Shown here in pieces: positions 1 through 6,766 of a stretch of DNA of 13,237 nucleotides; position 1 is the first letter of the stretch, and every line of letters starts with the position of its first letter. The translations under genes were made by a program, and so were the position numbers. The stretch covers positions 1-13,237 of the forward strand of contig JANQPW010000064.1 of assembly GCA_028285285.1 (NCBI GenBank). Reading direction: 5' to 3'. Source of the stretch: Silvanigrellales bacterium (GTDB taxonomy: Bacteria > Bdellovibrionota_B > Oligoflexia > Silvanigrellales > Silvanigrellaceae). A model generated the notes under the pieces. That model did not search any database. It had not been told where the DNA came from and saw only the letters and a list, made by a program, of their open reading frames with translations.

Positions 1-395
1 TCGACCTTCGTCGGGAAGAGGAGGGAGACCAGGTTCAGTTTCTCACCATTCATTCGGCAAAAGGGCTGGAGTTTGACACCGTTTTTTTGATGGGGTTGGA
101 AGAGGGTGTGTTGCCGCATGAGCGCAGTCTCGAAGAGGGAAGTGAAGAAGAGGAAAGGCGGTTGATGTATGTGGCCATGACCAGAGCCAAGAAACGTTTG
201 TATTTGAGCCACGCCCGCTATCGATATGGAAGTTCCGCCGCAAAGAAACACAAGCAATCTGTGCCATCACGTTTTCTCCACGATATTCCTGCGGAGCTTC
301 AGGCACGGCAATATGAGGCGGCGGAGGCGCCAGCTCTAACAAAACAACAGGCTGCCAAGCGCTTGTTTCAGCTGTTTCGCCAACCAGATGTGTGA
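1..395 (+). CDS. UvrD/Rep-family ATP-dependent DNA helicase, C-terminal part
   Basis: The gene enters from outside the window; the reading frame is open from base 3 and gives about 130 residues before TGA at 393-395. It shows the end of helicase domain 2 of superfamily 1 helicases. The segment TIHSAKGLEF (residues about 14-23) is the motif V region, and EEERRLMYVAMTRAKKRLYL carries motif VI with the arginine that contacts ATP in UvrD, Rep and PcrA. Between them lies the family's GLEEGVLPHERS segment, and PSRFLHDIP follows near the end, as in Rep. The enzyme unwinds DNA 3'-5' in replication restart or repair. The tail after PSRFL is about 40 residues, so the long UvrD tail seems absent. Rep, PcrA and UvrD cannot be told apart from this piece. 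Family assignment is very secure. Confidence 0.95.
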   Translation, partial: DLRREEEGDQVQFLTIHSAKGLEFDTVFLMGLEEGVLPHERSLEEGSEEEERRLMYVAMTRAKKRLYLSHARYRYGSSAAKKHKQSVPSRFLHDIPAELQARQYEAAEAPALTKQQAAKRLFQLFRQPDV

Positions 396-400
396 TACAG

Positions 401-417
401 CCTCCGTTTTAAGGAGG
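401..417 (+). promoter_or_regulatory. Hairpin that can mask the Shine-Dalgarno of the MBL hydrolase gene
   Basis: CCTCC at 401-405 pairs perfectly with GGAGG at 413-417 across a 7-nt loop. The GGAGG is the core of the AAGGAGG ribosome binding site that ends 5 nt before the ATG at 423. In RNA this gives a stem of five G-C pairs covering the ribosome binding site. The sequence is plain to see; an effect on translation is an inference. A stem this short could also be opened easily by ribosomes finishing the helicase gene, which ends only 5 nt before it. Confidence 0.4.
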
Positions 418-422
418 AGCTC

Positions 423-1277
423 ATGAAAATCATCTCTCTTAAAGGAAATTCGCAGAAGCTTGATGGTGGAGCGATGTTTGGCAACGCGCCCAAAGCAATG
501 TGGTCACGATTTGTAAAGGTTGATGAGGAAAACCGCATTCCGCTGAATTGTCGTTCTATGTTGGTGATCACAGACGATGACAGAAAGGTTCTGTTTGAAG
601 TGGGAATAGGTAACTTCTTTGAACCGCGTTTGAAGGAACGATTTGGGGTGGTGGAGTCGCAAAACGTGCTGTTGGAAGAGTTGAGCCGTCATGGCTTTTC
701 TGAAGAAGACGTGGATGCCGTGGTTTTGTCACACATGCATTTTGACCACGCCGGCGGCCTTTTGAGCCCCTGGGAAGAGGGCACTGCGCAACGCCTGCTT
801 TTTCCAAATGCCCAAATCTACACATCTGAGGAAAACTTTGCGCGAGCTGTTGATCCCCACCCCCGAGATCGGGCGTCTTTTGTGCCGGAGCTGAACGAGC
901 TCTTGCAACAGTCTGATCGTTTCCATCTTGTGGCTCGATCGGGAGAGCACGATCTTGGATCGTGGTTGCACTTTCGTTTTTCAGATGGCCACACTCCCGG
1001 GTTGATGATGGCTGAAGTGACAGATGGGAAAAGAAGGTGTCTCTACGCTTCTGATCTCATTCCTGGTGCTCCCTGGGTGCGTGCCTCTCTCACAATGGGT
1101 TACGATCGCTATGCGGAGAGGCTTATTGATGAAAAACGTGAGATCTTGCGGGAGTACTGCGACAGCACCCTAGAATCGGTTTTGTTTTTCACTCACGACC
1201 CCGATTTGTCCATGGCGCGAGTGGTGCGCAATGAAAAGGGACAGTTTTCAGCGGTTCCCTATGAGTGGCTGAACTGA
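423..1277 (+). CDS. Metallo-beta-lactamase-fold hydrolase
   Basis: A 284-residue protein of the metallo-beta-lactamase superfamily with a full set of metal ligands. HMHFDH (104-109) gives the HxHxDH motif, DGHTPG (188-193) supplies the next histidine (190), SDLIP the bridging aspartate (211), and FFTHDP the last histidine (258). This di-zinc layout resembles quorum-quenching lactonases (AiiA/AttM type) and many uncharacterised hydrolases, so the substrate is unknown. No signal peptide is visible, so it is probably cytoplasmic. The ATG is chosen because an AAGGAGG Shine-Dalgarno sits 5 nt upstream. The gene starts 27 nt after the helicase stop and may be co-transcribed with it. Its last 19 bp overlap the 3' end of the opposite-strand NRDE gene. 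Fold assignment is secure; lactonase activity is only a possibility. Confidence 0.92.
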   Translation: MKIISLKGNSQKLDGGAMFGNAPKAMWSRFVKVDEENRIPLNCRSMLVITDDDRKVLFEVGIGNFFEPRLKERFGVVESQNVLLEELSRHGFSEEDVDAVVLSHMHFDHAGGLLSPWEEGTAQRLLFPNAQIYTSEENFARAVDPHPRDRASFVPELNELLQQSDRFHLVARSGEHDLGSWLHFRFSDGHTPGLMMAEVTDGKRRCLYASDLIPGAPWVRASLTMGYDRYAERLIDEKREILREYCDSTLESVLFFTHDPDLSMARVVRNEKGQFSAVPYEWLN

Positions 1278-2074
1278 GTCATTTTCAGCTGCAGACGGGT
1301 CTCTACCAAGGGTAGATGGGGATCGAAGCTGATCTCATGGCAGATGAGGGACGGGTTCGGCATGGTCGCGGTTTGGTGCATTGAAAAACGGATCTGTGAG
1401 ATCGTTCCGTATTGGGGAGTTTCAATGAAGGCCGCAGAAAGAGCCTTTTCAAAGTGTTCTGGCACACCAGTTTGCGGCAGAGTCTCCTGAGGAAAAGTTT
1501 GTTTTCGTCGCATGTGGAGCTCTAAACGTTCGTGTCCCTTGGCCGCTTGTAGCTCGGTTTCTTGAAATGTTTCCTCTGCAAAGTTCTTCAAAAGTCGTGA
1601 TTTCGGCCAAAGATCGTTGGGCAAGCCATTTGAAAAGGCGTGCCAGCCTGGAGAAAGAGGCTCGAGCGTTTGGTTCACGCTGCTGTACACGTGGGGTGCT
1701 GAGTGGTGTCCAAAGATCAGGTTGAAGTCGTTGTGGAGCCCAGGGGTCAACTTCTCAACAAATCTCCGTGCGTCAGGGATTTCGCCAAGGTGATTGAGCT
1801 CCTCGAAGTAGAGGCGCACGATCTCTCCTCGGGGTCGGGCGTTTTTTCGCCGTCGTGCTGGGTCTCTGTGATGCAGCAAAGCTGCAAAGCAACCGCTTGA
1901 ATGACTAGCAGCCCAAGTTCCCTCAGACTTGAGATCGACCCCGGCGACCATGTCTTTTGGGGTTGACCAAACACGAAGGGGGAGAGAGGCGCGCCCGTAG
2001 TATTCATCTCTGTTGAAGATCAGGGTAAAGGCACAATGCTGGTGGATTTGTGTTCCCAAAAGTGCCAAGCACAT
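1259..2074 (-). CDS. NRDE-family (TANGO2-like) protein
   Basis: A 271-residue protein read leftward. It begins with Met-Cys, the usual start of this family, where the cysteine at position 2 is suspected to act like an N-terminal nucleophile. The naming motif NRDE lies at 21-24 in FNRDEYYGRAS. EGTWAASHSSG (51-61) corresponds to the family's GGTW segment, with Glu in place of the first Gly. RPRGEIV, GWHAFSNG with LPNDLWPKS (143-159) and YGTISQ (222-227) match the later conserved blocks. Eukaryotic TANGO2 is linked to Golgi organisation, haem or lipid handling; the bacterial role is unknown. It starts 15 nt after the stop of the upstream lipoprotein gene, so the two are probably one transcript. 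No strong Shine-Dalgarno is visible, which suggests coupling. Its 3' end overlaps the convergent hydrolase gene by 19 bp. Confidence 0.85.
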   Translation of the reverse strand: MCLALLGTQIHQHCAFTLIFNRDEYYGRASLPLRVWSTPKDMVAGVDLKSEGTWAASHSSGCFAALLHHRDPARRRKNARPRGEIVRLYFEELNHLGEIPDARRFVEKLTPGLHNDFNLIFGHHSAPHVYSSVNQTLEPLSPGWHAFSNGLPNDLWPKSRLLKNFAEETFQETELQAAKGHERLELHMRRKQTFPQETLPQTGVPEHFEKALSAAFIETPQYGTISQIRFSMHQTATMPNPSLICHEISFDPHLPLVETRLQLKMTQFSHS

Positions 2075-2089
2075 CAGGTGAAACTCGTT

Positions 2090-3481
2090 TCATTGGGGTT
2101 GGGGCTTGCAGTCCACGTCTTGACCCGGAATGGCAAAGCCCACGTCAACGGTGCGGATGTTGATCACAAAGTCATTGAAATCGATGCCGGTGGCCGACGC
2201 CGACTCGCCACCTTCAAAGCGGTCCATATTGGCATCGCTCTGATCTTCTGCGTAGAGCCTTACCGACTGAGCACCCTTGGCTTGAGCGAGATAAGCGCTC
2301 GCCTTCTTCTGGGCCTCTAAAATTTGCTGATCGGTTTGATCGCTCATGAGAATTCCCTTTGATCTGAGGAGATCGGGGGTGATGGTTTCAGCACTCAGAA
2401 CTTGGAAGAACCGAGCGTCTGCCACACTGCTGCTCAGGCGAATGGGGTCGGCGGTTGCTGCCGTGGGGCATGCTTCTGGATCGATGCCTGCGCACGAGGA
2501 GGTAAAAGGGAACACTTCGAGGCGAAACTCCAAAGAAACACATTTGGAAGCGTCGGCCTTGAACTCGAGTTTTGGTGTGGCCGGATCTGAGTCTTGCTTA
2601 TTGCAGGCGATCTTCTTGAATGCTTGTCTGTTTCCTGACACATACAAGCAAACCTTACTCCAAGCTTCAGTTTTGAGGTCCACGAGGTCAATGCGGACGT
2701 GTTCGGGAGTTGGATTTTCTGGTGGAGGCGGAGGTGGCTTTCTGCCTTGAGTCCAAGTGTGCTCCGTGTAACCGACCTGCCGTTGTCCTGTGGCGGATCT
2801 GCCTGTGACGCACAAACGGTATTTTCCTTCCTGGCTCACATTGTCGGTGATGTGGTGGGAAATATCCTTCCAGTTTTCTGGTGGGGTTGTGGGGCAAGGG
2901 CCACCTCCAGGAACAACAACCCAGGAATACTCCGTGATGCCAACCCCTCCCACAATGACTTTGAGGTTTTCGGTTGTGTTTCCATCTTTGGGGAGATTGG
3001 AAAGCGCTGCAGCAAGAATCGGGGGCTCTTGTTGGATCCACTGATGAGTTGTGGGGTTGGTTTGAGGGTTGCTGGCATCGGTACGCCCTTTCACACAAAG
3101 AATCTGCACGCCGGCAACTGTGAGGGGGGTATCGATCTTTTGTGAAACAGGCCGCCATTCGCCGTATTGGGCATTTGCGCAGCTGTTTGTCTGCGACAGC
3201 ACAACAAACTGGTACTCTTTCACGTTGGTTCCGCTCACCGTCACGTCGAGCTTGTTCTCGCTGCTGGTCGCCGCTGGAGTTCCGCTCAAAACAGCTTGAA
3301 CGGGGCCAGCAGGTTGATCTGTGGGTGTGGGAGATGTCGAAGCTGCGGGGCTTTGGTTCAGGTTCTGCTTTTGGGTGGCGGGGGCCTCCTCCTTCTTGCG
3401 ATTTCTGGCACCATAGTTGACGTCTTTGTTGCAAGCTGAAAACAATGTAACTGCAAGCAGTGCTGTGGCGAATGTCTTCAT
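2090..3481 (-). CDS. Repeat-containing lipoprotein of unknown function
   Basis: The open frame reaches back to an ATG at 3541, but the ATG at 3481 is preferred because it begins a clean lipoprotein signal peptide: Met-Lys, a hydrophobic stretch, then LFSAC with the acylated cysteine at 17. That gives 463 residues. A Pro/Ser/Thr/Gln-rich linker (about 25-60) is followed by two related modules of about 90 residues (62-150 and 155-245). Both show V-x-G-x-x-(V/I)-x-E-Y-x-(F/W)-V-V, a Cys, a W, then LCV-x-GR and a closing HxW(I/T)Q. Six prolines (249-254) separate them from a cysteine-bearing domain. The C-terminus is rich in acidic residues and contains DFNDFVI (434-440), reminiscent of DUF4114-type calcium-binding ends. 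It probably sits in the outer membrane. I do not recognise a named family. The NRDE gene follows 15 nt downstream. Confidence 0.8.
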   Translation of the reverse strand: MKTFATALLAVTLFSACNKDVNYGARNRKKEEAPATQKQNLNQSPAASTSPTPTDQPAGPVQAVLSGTPAATSSENKLDVTVSGTNVKEYQFVVLSQTNSCANAQYGEWRPVSQKIDTPLTVAGVQILCVKGRTDASNPQTNPTTHQWIQQEPPILAAALSNLPKDGNTTENLKVIVGGVGITEYSWVVVPGGGPCPTTPPENWKDISHHITDNVSQEGKYRLCVTGRSATGQRQVGYTEHTWTQGRKPPPPPPENPTPEHVRIDLVDLKTEAWSKVCLYVSGNRQAFKKIACNKQDSDPATPKLEFKADASKCVSLEFRLEVFPFTSSCAGIDPEACPTAATADPIRLSSSVADARFFQVLSAETITPDLLRSKGILMSDQTDQQILEAQKKASAYLAQAKGAQSVRLYAEDQSDANMDRFEGGESASATGIDFNDFVINIRTVDVGFAIPGQDVDCKPQPQ

Positions 3482-3614
3482 TGAGTCGGGCCTCACTCTG
3501 GTGATCCGTTGACGAGTTTGCAAGAATTGAGTTGTATGCATTTCATCGATTCGCTATCAGGTTAGCAAATTGTTGATGCTATTGGAATAACTTGACTAAT
3601 ACAGGAGTTTCACG
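3482..3614. promoter_or_regulatory. Divergent intergenic region between the lipoprotein and DUF547 genes
   Basis: About 130 bp, AT-richer than its surroundings, separates two genes that point away from each other, so it should hold a promoter for each. No pair of good -35 and -10 boxes with normal spacing stands out on either strand. On the plus strand TTGATG and TAATAC are about 18 nt apart, but that -10 would lie directly against the AGGAG ribosome binding site (3603-3607). The call rests on gene layout only. Confidence 0.35.
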
Positions 3615-4409
3615 ATGAAATATGGATTCAAGAGGGTGGTGCTCCTCTCAACGTGGCTGGGTTTCCTTTTTTCTGTATTTTTTTCCAGAGCCTATGCTCT
3701 TGACCACAGTCACAAAGTTTTTGACGGTGTTCTCAAGAAGTTTGTTGTTCCGGTGGGTTCGTCAACAGGAGTGCGGTATGCCGCACTGAAAAAGCAGCCT
3801 GCTGAGTTGGAAGCTTACTTGAAGGAACTCAGCGGTGTTTCTGTGGCCAAATACGAAACTTTCACCAAGGCTCAACAGCTAGCGTTTTTGATCAATGCGT
3901 ACAATGCGTTCACTTTGAAGCTCATTATCGACAACTACCCATTGGAAAGCATTAAAGACATTGGTGGAATTTTCAGCAGTCCTTGGAAAAAGAAGTTTTT
4001 TCAGCTTCTGGGTGAAAAAACCCACTTAGATCATGTGGAGCACGGCATCATTCGCAAGAAGTTTGACGAACCACGAATCCATTTCGCCGTAAACTGTGCT
4101 TCGGTGGGCTGCCCGCCTCTGCTGGCCGAGGCTTTTGTGGCGAGTCGTCTGGAGCAGCAATTGGCACGTGTTTCGAAGGCTTTTGTGAACGATACCACTT
4201 TCAATAAATGGGACCCGAAGGAGAAAAAATTTGTGCTCTCGAGCATCTTCAAGTGGTATGGAAGTGACTTTGACAACAAACATGGCAACCATGCCACATT
4301 TGTGGCAAAGCAAATGGGCCTAGATGAGTCGATCGTTGCCGCTGCTAAAGCGGGAAAGATCAAAGTTGATTACTCTGATTATGATTGGTCCCTCAATGAG
4401 CCGAAGTGA
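3615..4409 (+). CDS. Exported DUF547-domain protein
   Basis: A 264-residue protein with an N-terminal signal peptide: Lys/Arg-rich start, a hydrophobic run at about 8-26, and a likely cut after AYA near residue 28. The mature part is a typical DUF547 domain: LAFLINAYNAFTLKLI (89-104), YPLESIKDIGG (108-118), a PW element (123-124), then EHGIIRKKF and EPRIHFAVNCASVGCPPL (152-169) with two cysteines (161 and 166) that are regular in the family, and IFKWYGSDF (211-219). The biochemical role of DUF547 is not established; some members are fused to or sit beside redox or peptidase-like proteins. An AGGAG Shine-Dalgarno lies 7 nt before the ATG. The gene overlaps the next one by 14 bp, so translation is probably coupled. 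Family assignment is secure, function unknown. Confidence 0.9.
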   Translation: MKYGFKRVVLLSTWLGFLFSVFFSRAYALDHSHKVFDGVLKKFVVPVGSSTGVRYAALKKQPAELEAYLKELSGVSVAKYETFTKAQQLAFLINAYNAFTLKLIIDNYPLESIKDIGGIFSSPWKKKFFQLLGEKTHLDHVEHGIIRKKFDEPRIHFAVNCASVGCPPLLAEAFVASRLEQQLARVSKAFVNDTTFNKWDPKEKKFVLSSIFKWYGSDFDNKHGNHATFVAKQMGLDESIVAAAKAGKIKVDYSDYDWSLNEPK

Positions 4410-5073
4410 ATTGATTGTTTTTGTGAAAGACCCGGCGCGAGACCGGGTGAAGACCAGGCTGGGAAGCCGCATTGGCACTCCCCAGTCGGTGCAGTTTTAT
4501 CGCCACTGCCTTGCCGTGCTTTCCGATCACCTGAGCCAGCTTCAGTCGGAAGGGCTTGAACCTCGGTTAGCCCTCACAAGCGCAGAGCCTTCTGATGAGC
4601 TGAAAAGCATTTTTGGGGATGTGCCTCATGTTTCCCAGGGCACGGGGAACATTGGCCAGCGTTTGAACCACATCGATGCGGAGAGAAGAAAAGACGGAGT
4701 GGAGAGGCTTCTCTTCATTGGTTCCGACGCCCCTTCGCTTCCCCTCGACCTGATCCGTGAGGTTTGGAATTCGCTTGAAAACCACGACTGTGCTATCGCT
4801 CCTGCAGAAGACGGTGGCTTTACCACCTTGGGAGCGAGAAAGGCTCTGCCTGACCTTGAGCAGGTGCGCTGGAGTCATGAGAAGACCTACGAGGATGTGA
4901 AATCTGTGTGTGATGCACATGGTTGGAGCCAATTTGAGGGTCGCACTTGGTATGATGTTGATCGTTGGAATGATGTTCAGAAGCTCATGGTGGATCTGAA
5001 AAATCGGCAGAAGTTGGGACCGGCTGAAAATGCACTCCTGAGCTACTGCAGCTCACTTGCTCCACTCGACTAA
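4396..5073 (+). CDS. TIGR04282-family glycosyltransferase-like protein (DUF2064)
   Basis: A 225-residue GT-A-like protein. The start SELIVFVKDPARDRVKTRLG (4-23) is the family's nucleotide-binding opening, close to the usual IVFxKxPxxGxVKTRL. GSDAPSLP (109-116) replaces the common GSDCPxLP, and DGGFTTLG (139-146) is the family's DGGY/F block, followed by VRWSHEKT (157-164). Relatives are called rSAM/selenodomain-associated transferase 1 and resemble nucleotide-sugar or molybdopterin-guanine transferases; the true substrate is unknown. I chose ATG 4396 because the domain begins four residues later; ATG 4381 is an in-frame alternative. Neither has a clear Shine-Dalgarno, which fits coupling to the overlapping DUF547 gene. 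No radical-SAM partner is seen in this window. The GT2 gene follows 55 nt downstream. Confidence 0.85.
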   Translation: MSRSELIVFVKDPARDRVKTRLGSRIGTPQSVQFYRHCLAVLSDHLSQLQSEGLEPRLALTSAEPSDELKSIFGDVPHVSQGTGNIGQRLNHIDAERRKDGVERLLFIGSDAPSLPLDLIREVWNSLENHDCAIAPAEDGGFTTLGARKALPDLEQVRWSHEKTYEDVKSVCDAHGWSQFEGRTWYDVDRWNDVQKLMVDLKNRQKLGPAENALLSYCSSLAPLD

Positions 5074-5098
5074 AACTGGTTCGGACTAAAATTGACTG

Positions 5099-5111
5099 CT
5101 CAACAGTTGAG
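5099..5111. repeat. 13-bp perfect palindrome upstream of the GT2 gene
   Basis: CTCAAC-A-GTTGAG is a perfect dyad centred on 5105, in the 55-nt gap before the glycosyltransferase start at 5129. A -35-like TTGACT (5092-5097) lies just upstream, but there is no convincing -10 box at the right distance. It could be a small operator or chance; there is no T-run for a terminator. Confidence 0.3.
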
Positions 5112-5128
5112 GTGTCATCGAGACATGA

Positions 5129-6703
5129 ATGTTTGAAGAAATTCTGCAGTTTGAAAACAGCCCACCTTTGGTTGTTGCTGTGTTGTGGATCGTCAAGGTG
5201 TTGGTTGTGCTCACATTTCAGCACAAACACAGCTTGGCGCTTGCTGCCCGCAAGCGTGGCTTTGAGCTTCGTAAAAGCCCCCTTTCTCTTGACAGTTTGC
5301 AAAATGGCCAACCAGAGGTTGTCTGTGCGCGCGTTTGCGTGCAAATTCCGGTCTACAATGAGCCGACACATGTGGTCGCTGCAATTGAGTGTGCCGGAGC
5401 TTTGGAGTGGCCCGACTCTCAGCTCGAAATTCAGGTTTTGGATGACTCTTGTGATCAAACTTCGCGATTGGTGCAAGAGGCACTGTCGCGGCTGAGGCAA
5501 AGGCGCCCTGGACTGGTTGCTCATCATGTGCAGCGAGAAGGTCGGGCGGGTTTCAAAGCTGGAGCGTTGAACCACGGTTTGCAAATGAGTGATGCCGATT
5601 TTTTCGCTGTCTTTGATTGCGATTTTCGGCCCCAGCCGAGTTTTCTTCGTGAATGCTTTCCTCACTTTGAAAAGGGTGTGGCCTGTGTTCAGGCAGGCTG
5701 GTCTTACACGAACAGCTCGGAGAGCTTTTTAACCCGTCTTCAGAGCCTCTTGCTGAACACGCATTTTTATATGGAGCACGCAGGTCGCTCCGTGAAAGAC
5801 TATGTTTTCAATTTCAACGGAACCGCAGGTGTGTGGCGTGGAGAGGTTTTACGCACCGTTGGAGGCTGGTCTGATCATTCCGTTACAGAAGATCTCTATT
5901 TGAGCTATCAAACCTACCTTTCGGGCTGGAGGCTCGTTTTTGCTCACGGCGTGCATTGTGATTCCGAGCTGCCAAATGATCTGCCAAGCTTCCTTGTGCA
6001 GCAGCGGCGTTGGGCGAAAGGGAATGGTCAGGTGCTCCGCTTGATGGGAAAGCGTTTGCTGAAGTATCGAGACTGGTCTTGGATCAAACGGGGCGACGTG
6101 TTTTTTCATCTTTTGGGGTACAGCCTCACAACTTTGGTTCTGGCCATGATGGCCATTTCACCTCTTTGGATCGCTGAGCGAGGAGATTGGGTGGCGCAAA
6201 GCTCGGCCTGGGAGTTTTGGCGTTTGTTCGATGTGCTGGTGTGGGGTAGCTTGTGGATAGCCTTGGTGGGTGTGTACACGAGCCCTGAAGCTCACTGCGA
6301 GAAAAATGCACCTCTTCCAACTCGACTCCTTCGTGCCTTGGGTCTGTTGTTTTCTGCTCCGTTGATCAGTTTTTTGCTTTTTCGTTCTTATTGGGAAGGA
6401 GTGCTTCTGAAGCCTCGGGGCAAACAGCTGGTGTTCCACCGAACACCCAAATCACGCGCGAGAAGATGGGTGGGTCAATTTGACGCCCTTGTGGCTGTCT
6501 TTCTTGCGACATCTGCTTTTCTTCTGTCATATTCGGCTTTTGAGCAAAGCTTCTACTTTGGTGCCCTCGTGTTCTTGCTCCATGCTGGGGCAACACTGTT
6601 TCTTTGGTTGAAGTTCGGCTCGGGTCTCATTGCTCCAGATTCACCCACAGCCTCTCCTGTTGAAGCAGAGGGGAGCGCACTTTCTGGGTCTTCTTCCCCT
6701 TGA
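5129..6703 (+). CDS. Membrane GT2 processive glycosyltransferase (cellulose synthase/CslA-like)
   Basis: A 524-residue inner-membrane enzyme that most likely polymerises sugars from a nucleotide-sugar donor and moves the chain across the membrane. One hydrophobic helix (about 12-30) precedes the cytoplasmic GT-A domain. That domain shows VQIPVYNE (71-78), DDS (105-107), KAGALN (143-148), DCD (163-165, metal binding), NGTAG (230-234), TED (253-255, catalytic base) and QQRRW (291-295). This is the full D, DxD, TED, QxxRW signature. Four or five further membrane helices follow (about 325-347, 363-383, 400-420, 452-472, 475-495). FNFNGTAGVWR and TEDLYLSYQ resemble beta-mannan/glucan synthases of the CslA type. 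No PilZ domain is present. The Shine-Dalgarno is weak. Whether the neighbouring TIGR04282 and DUF547 genes take part is unknown. The product polysaccharide cannot be read from sequence. Confidence 0.9.
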   Translation: MFEEILQFENSPPLVVAVLWIVKVLVVLTFQHKHSLALAARKRGFELRKSPLSLDSLQNGQPEVVCARVCVQIPVYNEPTHVVAAIECAGALEWPDSQLEIQVLDDSCDQTSRLVQEALSRLRQRRPGLVAHHVQREGRAGFKAGALNHGLQMSDADFFAVFDCDFRPQPSFLRECFPHFEKGVACVQAGWSYTNSSESFLTRLQSLLLNTHFYMEHAGRSVKDYVFNFNGTAGVWRGEVLRTVGGWSDHSVTEDLYLSYQTYLSGWRLVFAHGVHCDSELPNDLPSFLVQQRRWAKGNGQVLRLMGKRLLKYRDWSWIKRGDVFFHLLGYSLTTLVLAMMAISPLWIAERGDWVAQSSAWEFWRLFDVLVWGSLWIALVGVYTSPEAHCEKNAPLPTRLLRALGLLFSAPLISFLLFRSYWEGVLLKPRGKQLVFHRTPKSRARRWVGQFDALVAVFLATSAFLLSYSAFEQSFYFGALVFLLHAGATLFLWLKFGSGLIAPDSPTASPVEAEGSALSGSSSP

Positions 6704-6766
6704 CAGGGTCGTGCCTGGTGTTCATTTCGAGTATGCTCGTATGTGAAATGAATTGAAGGAGAACCC
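6700..6766 (+). promoter_or_regulatory. Leader of the fadE-like gene with TTGACA and an inverted repeat
   Basis: The gap between the GT2 stop and the dehydrogenase start holds a perfect -35 hexamer, TTGACA (6700-6705), though no good -10 lies 16-18 nt further on. An inverted repeat follows: TTCATTTC (6721-6728) and GAAATGAA (6745-6752), with an inner CGAG-TATG-CTCG (6728-6739). The Shine-Dalgarno AAGGAG is at 6756-6761, 5 nt before the ATG. The repeat may be an operator or a leader hairpin; both readings are inferences. Confidence 0.4.

Noticed and set aside
2699..3145. Plus-strand open frame of 148 codons inside the lipoprotein gene
   Set aside because: It runs antisense to a gene with a clear lipoprotein signal and internal repeats, its translation has no recognisable domain, and it lacks a Shine-Dalgarno.
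2688..3434. Minus-strand open frame of 248 codons in another frame of the lipoprotein gene
   Set aside because: Its product is rich in Arg, Pro, Cys and Ser without order, as expected for a shadow frame of the lipoprotein gene; the in-register repeats belong to the lipoprotein frame.
3481..3541. Upstream ATG (3541) as the lipoprotein start
   Set aside because: The 20 extra residues are polar and would bury the signal peptide; starting at 3481 puts the lipobox cysteine at position 17 as expected.
4985..5665. Minus-strand open frame of 226 codons across the TIGR04282/GT2 junction
   Set aside because: It overlaps two well-supported plus-strand genes and shows no domain or ribosome site.
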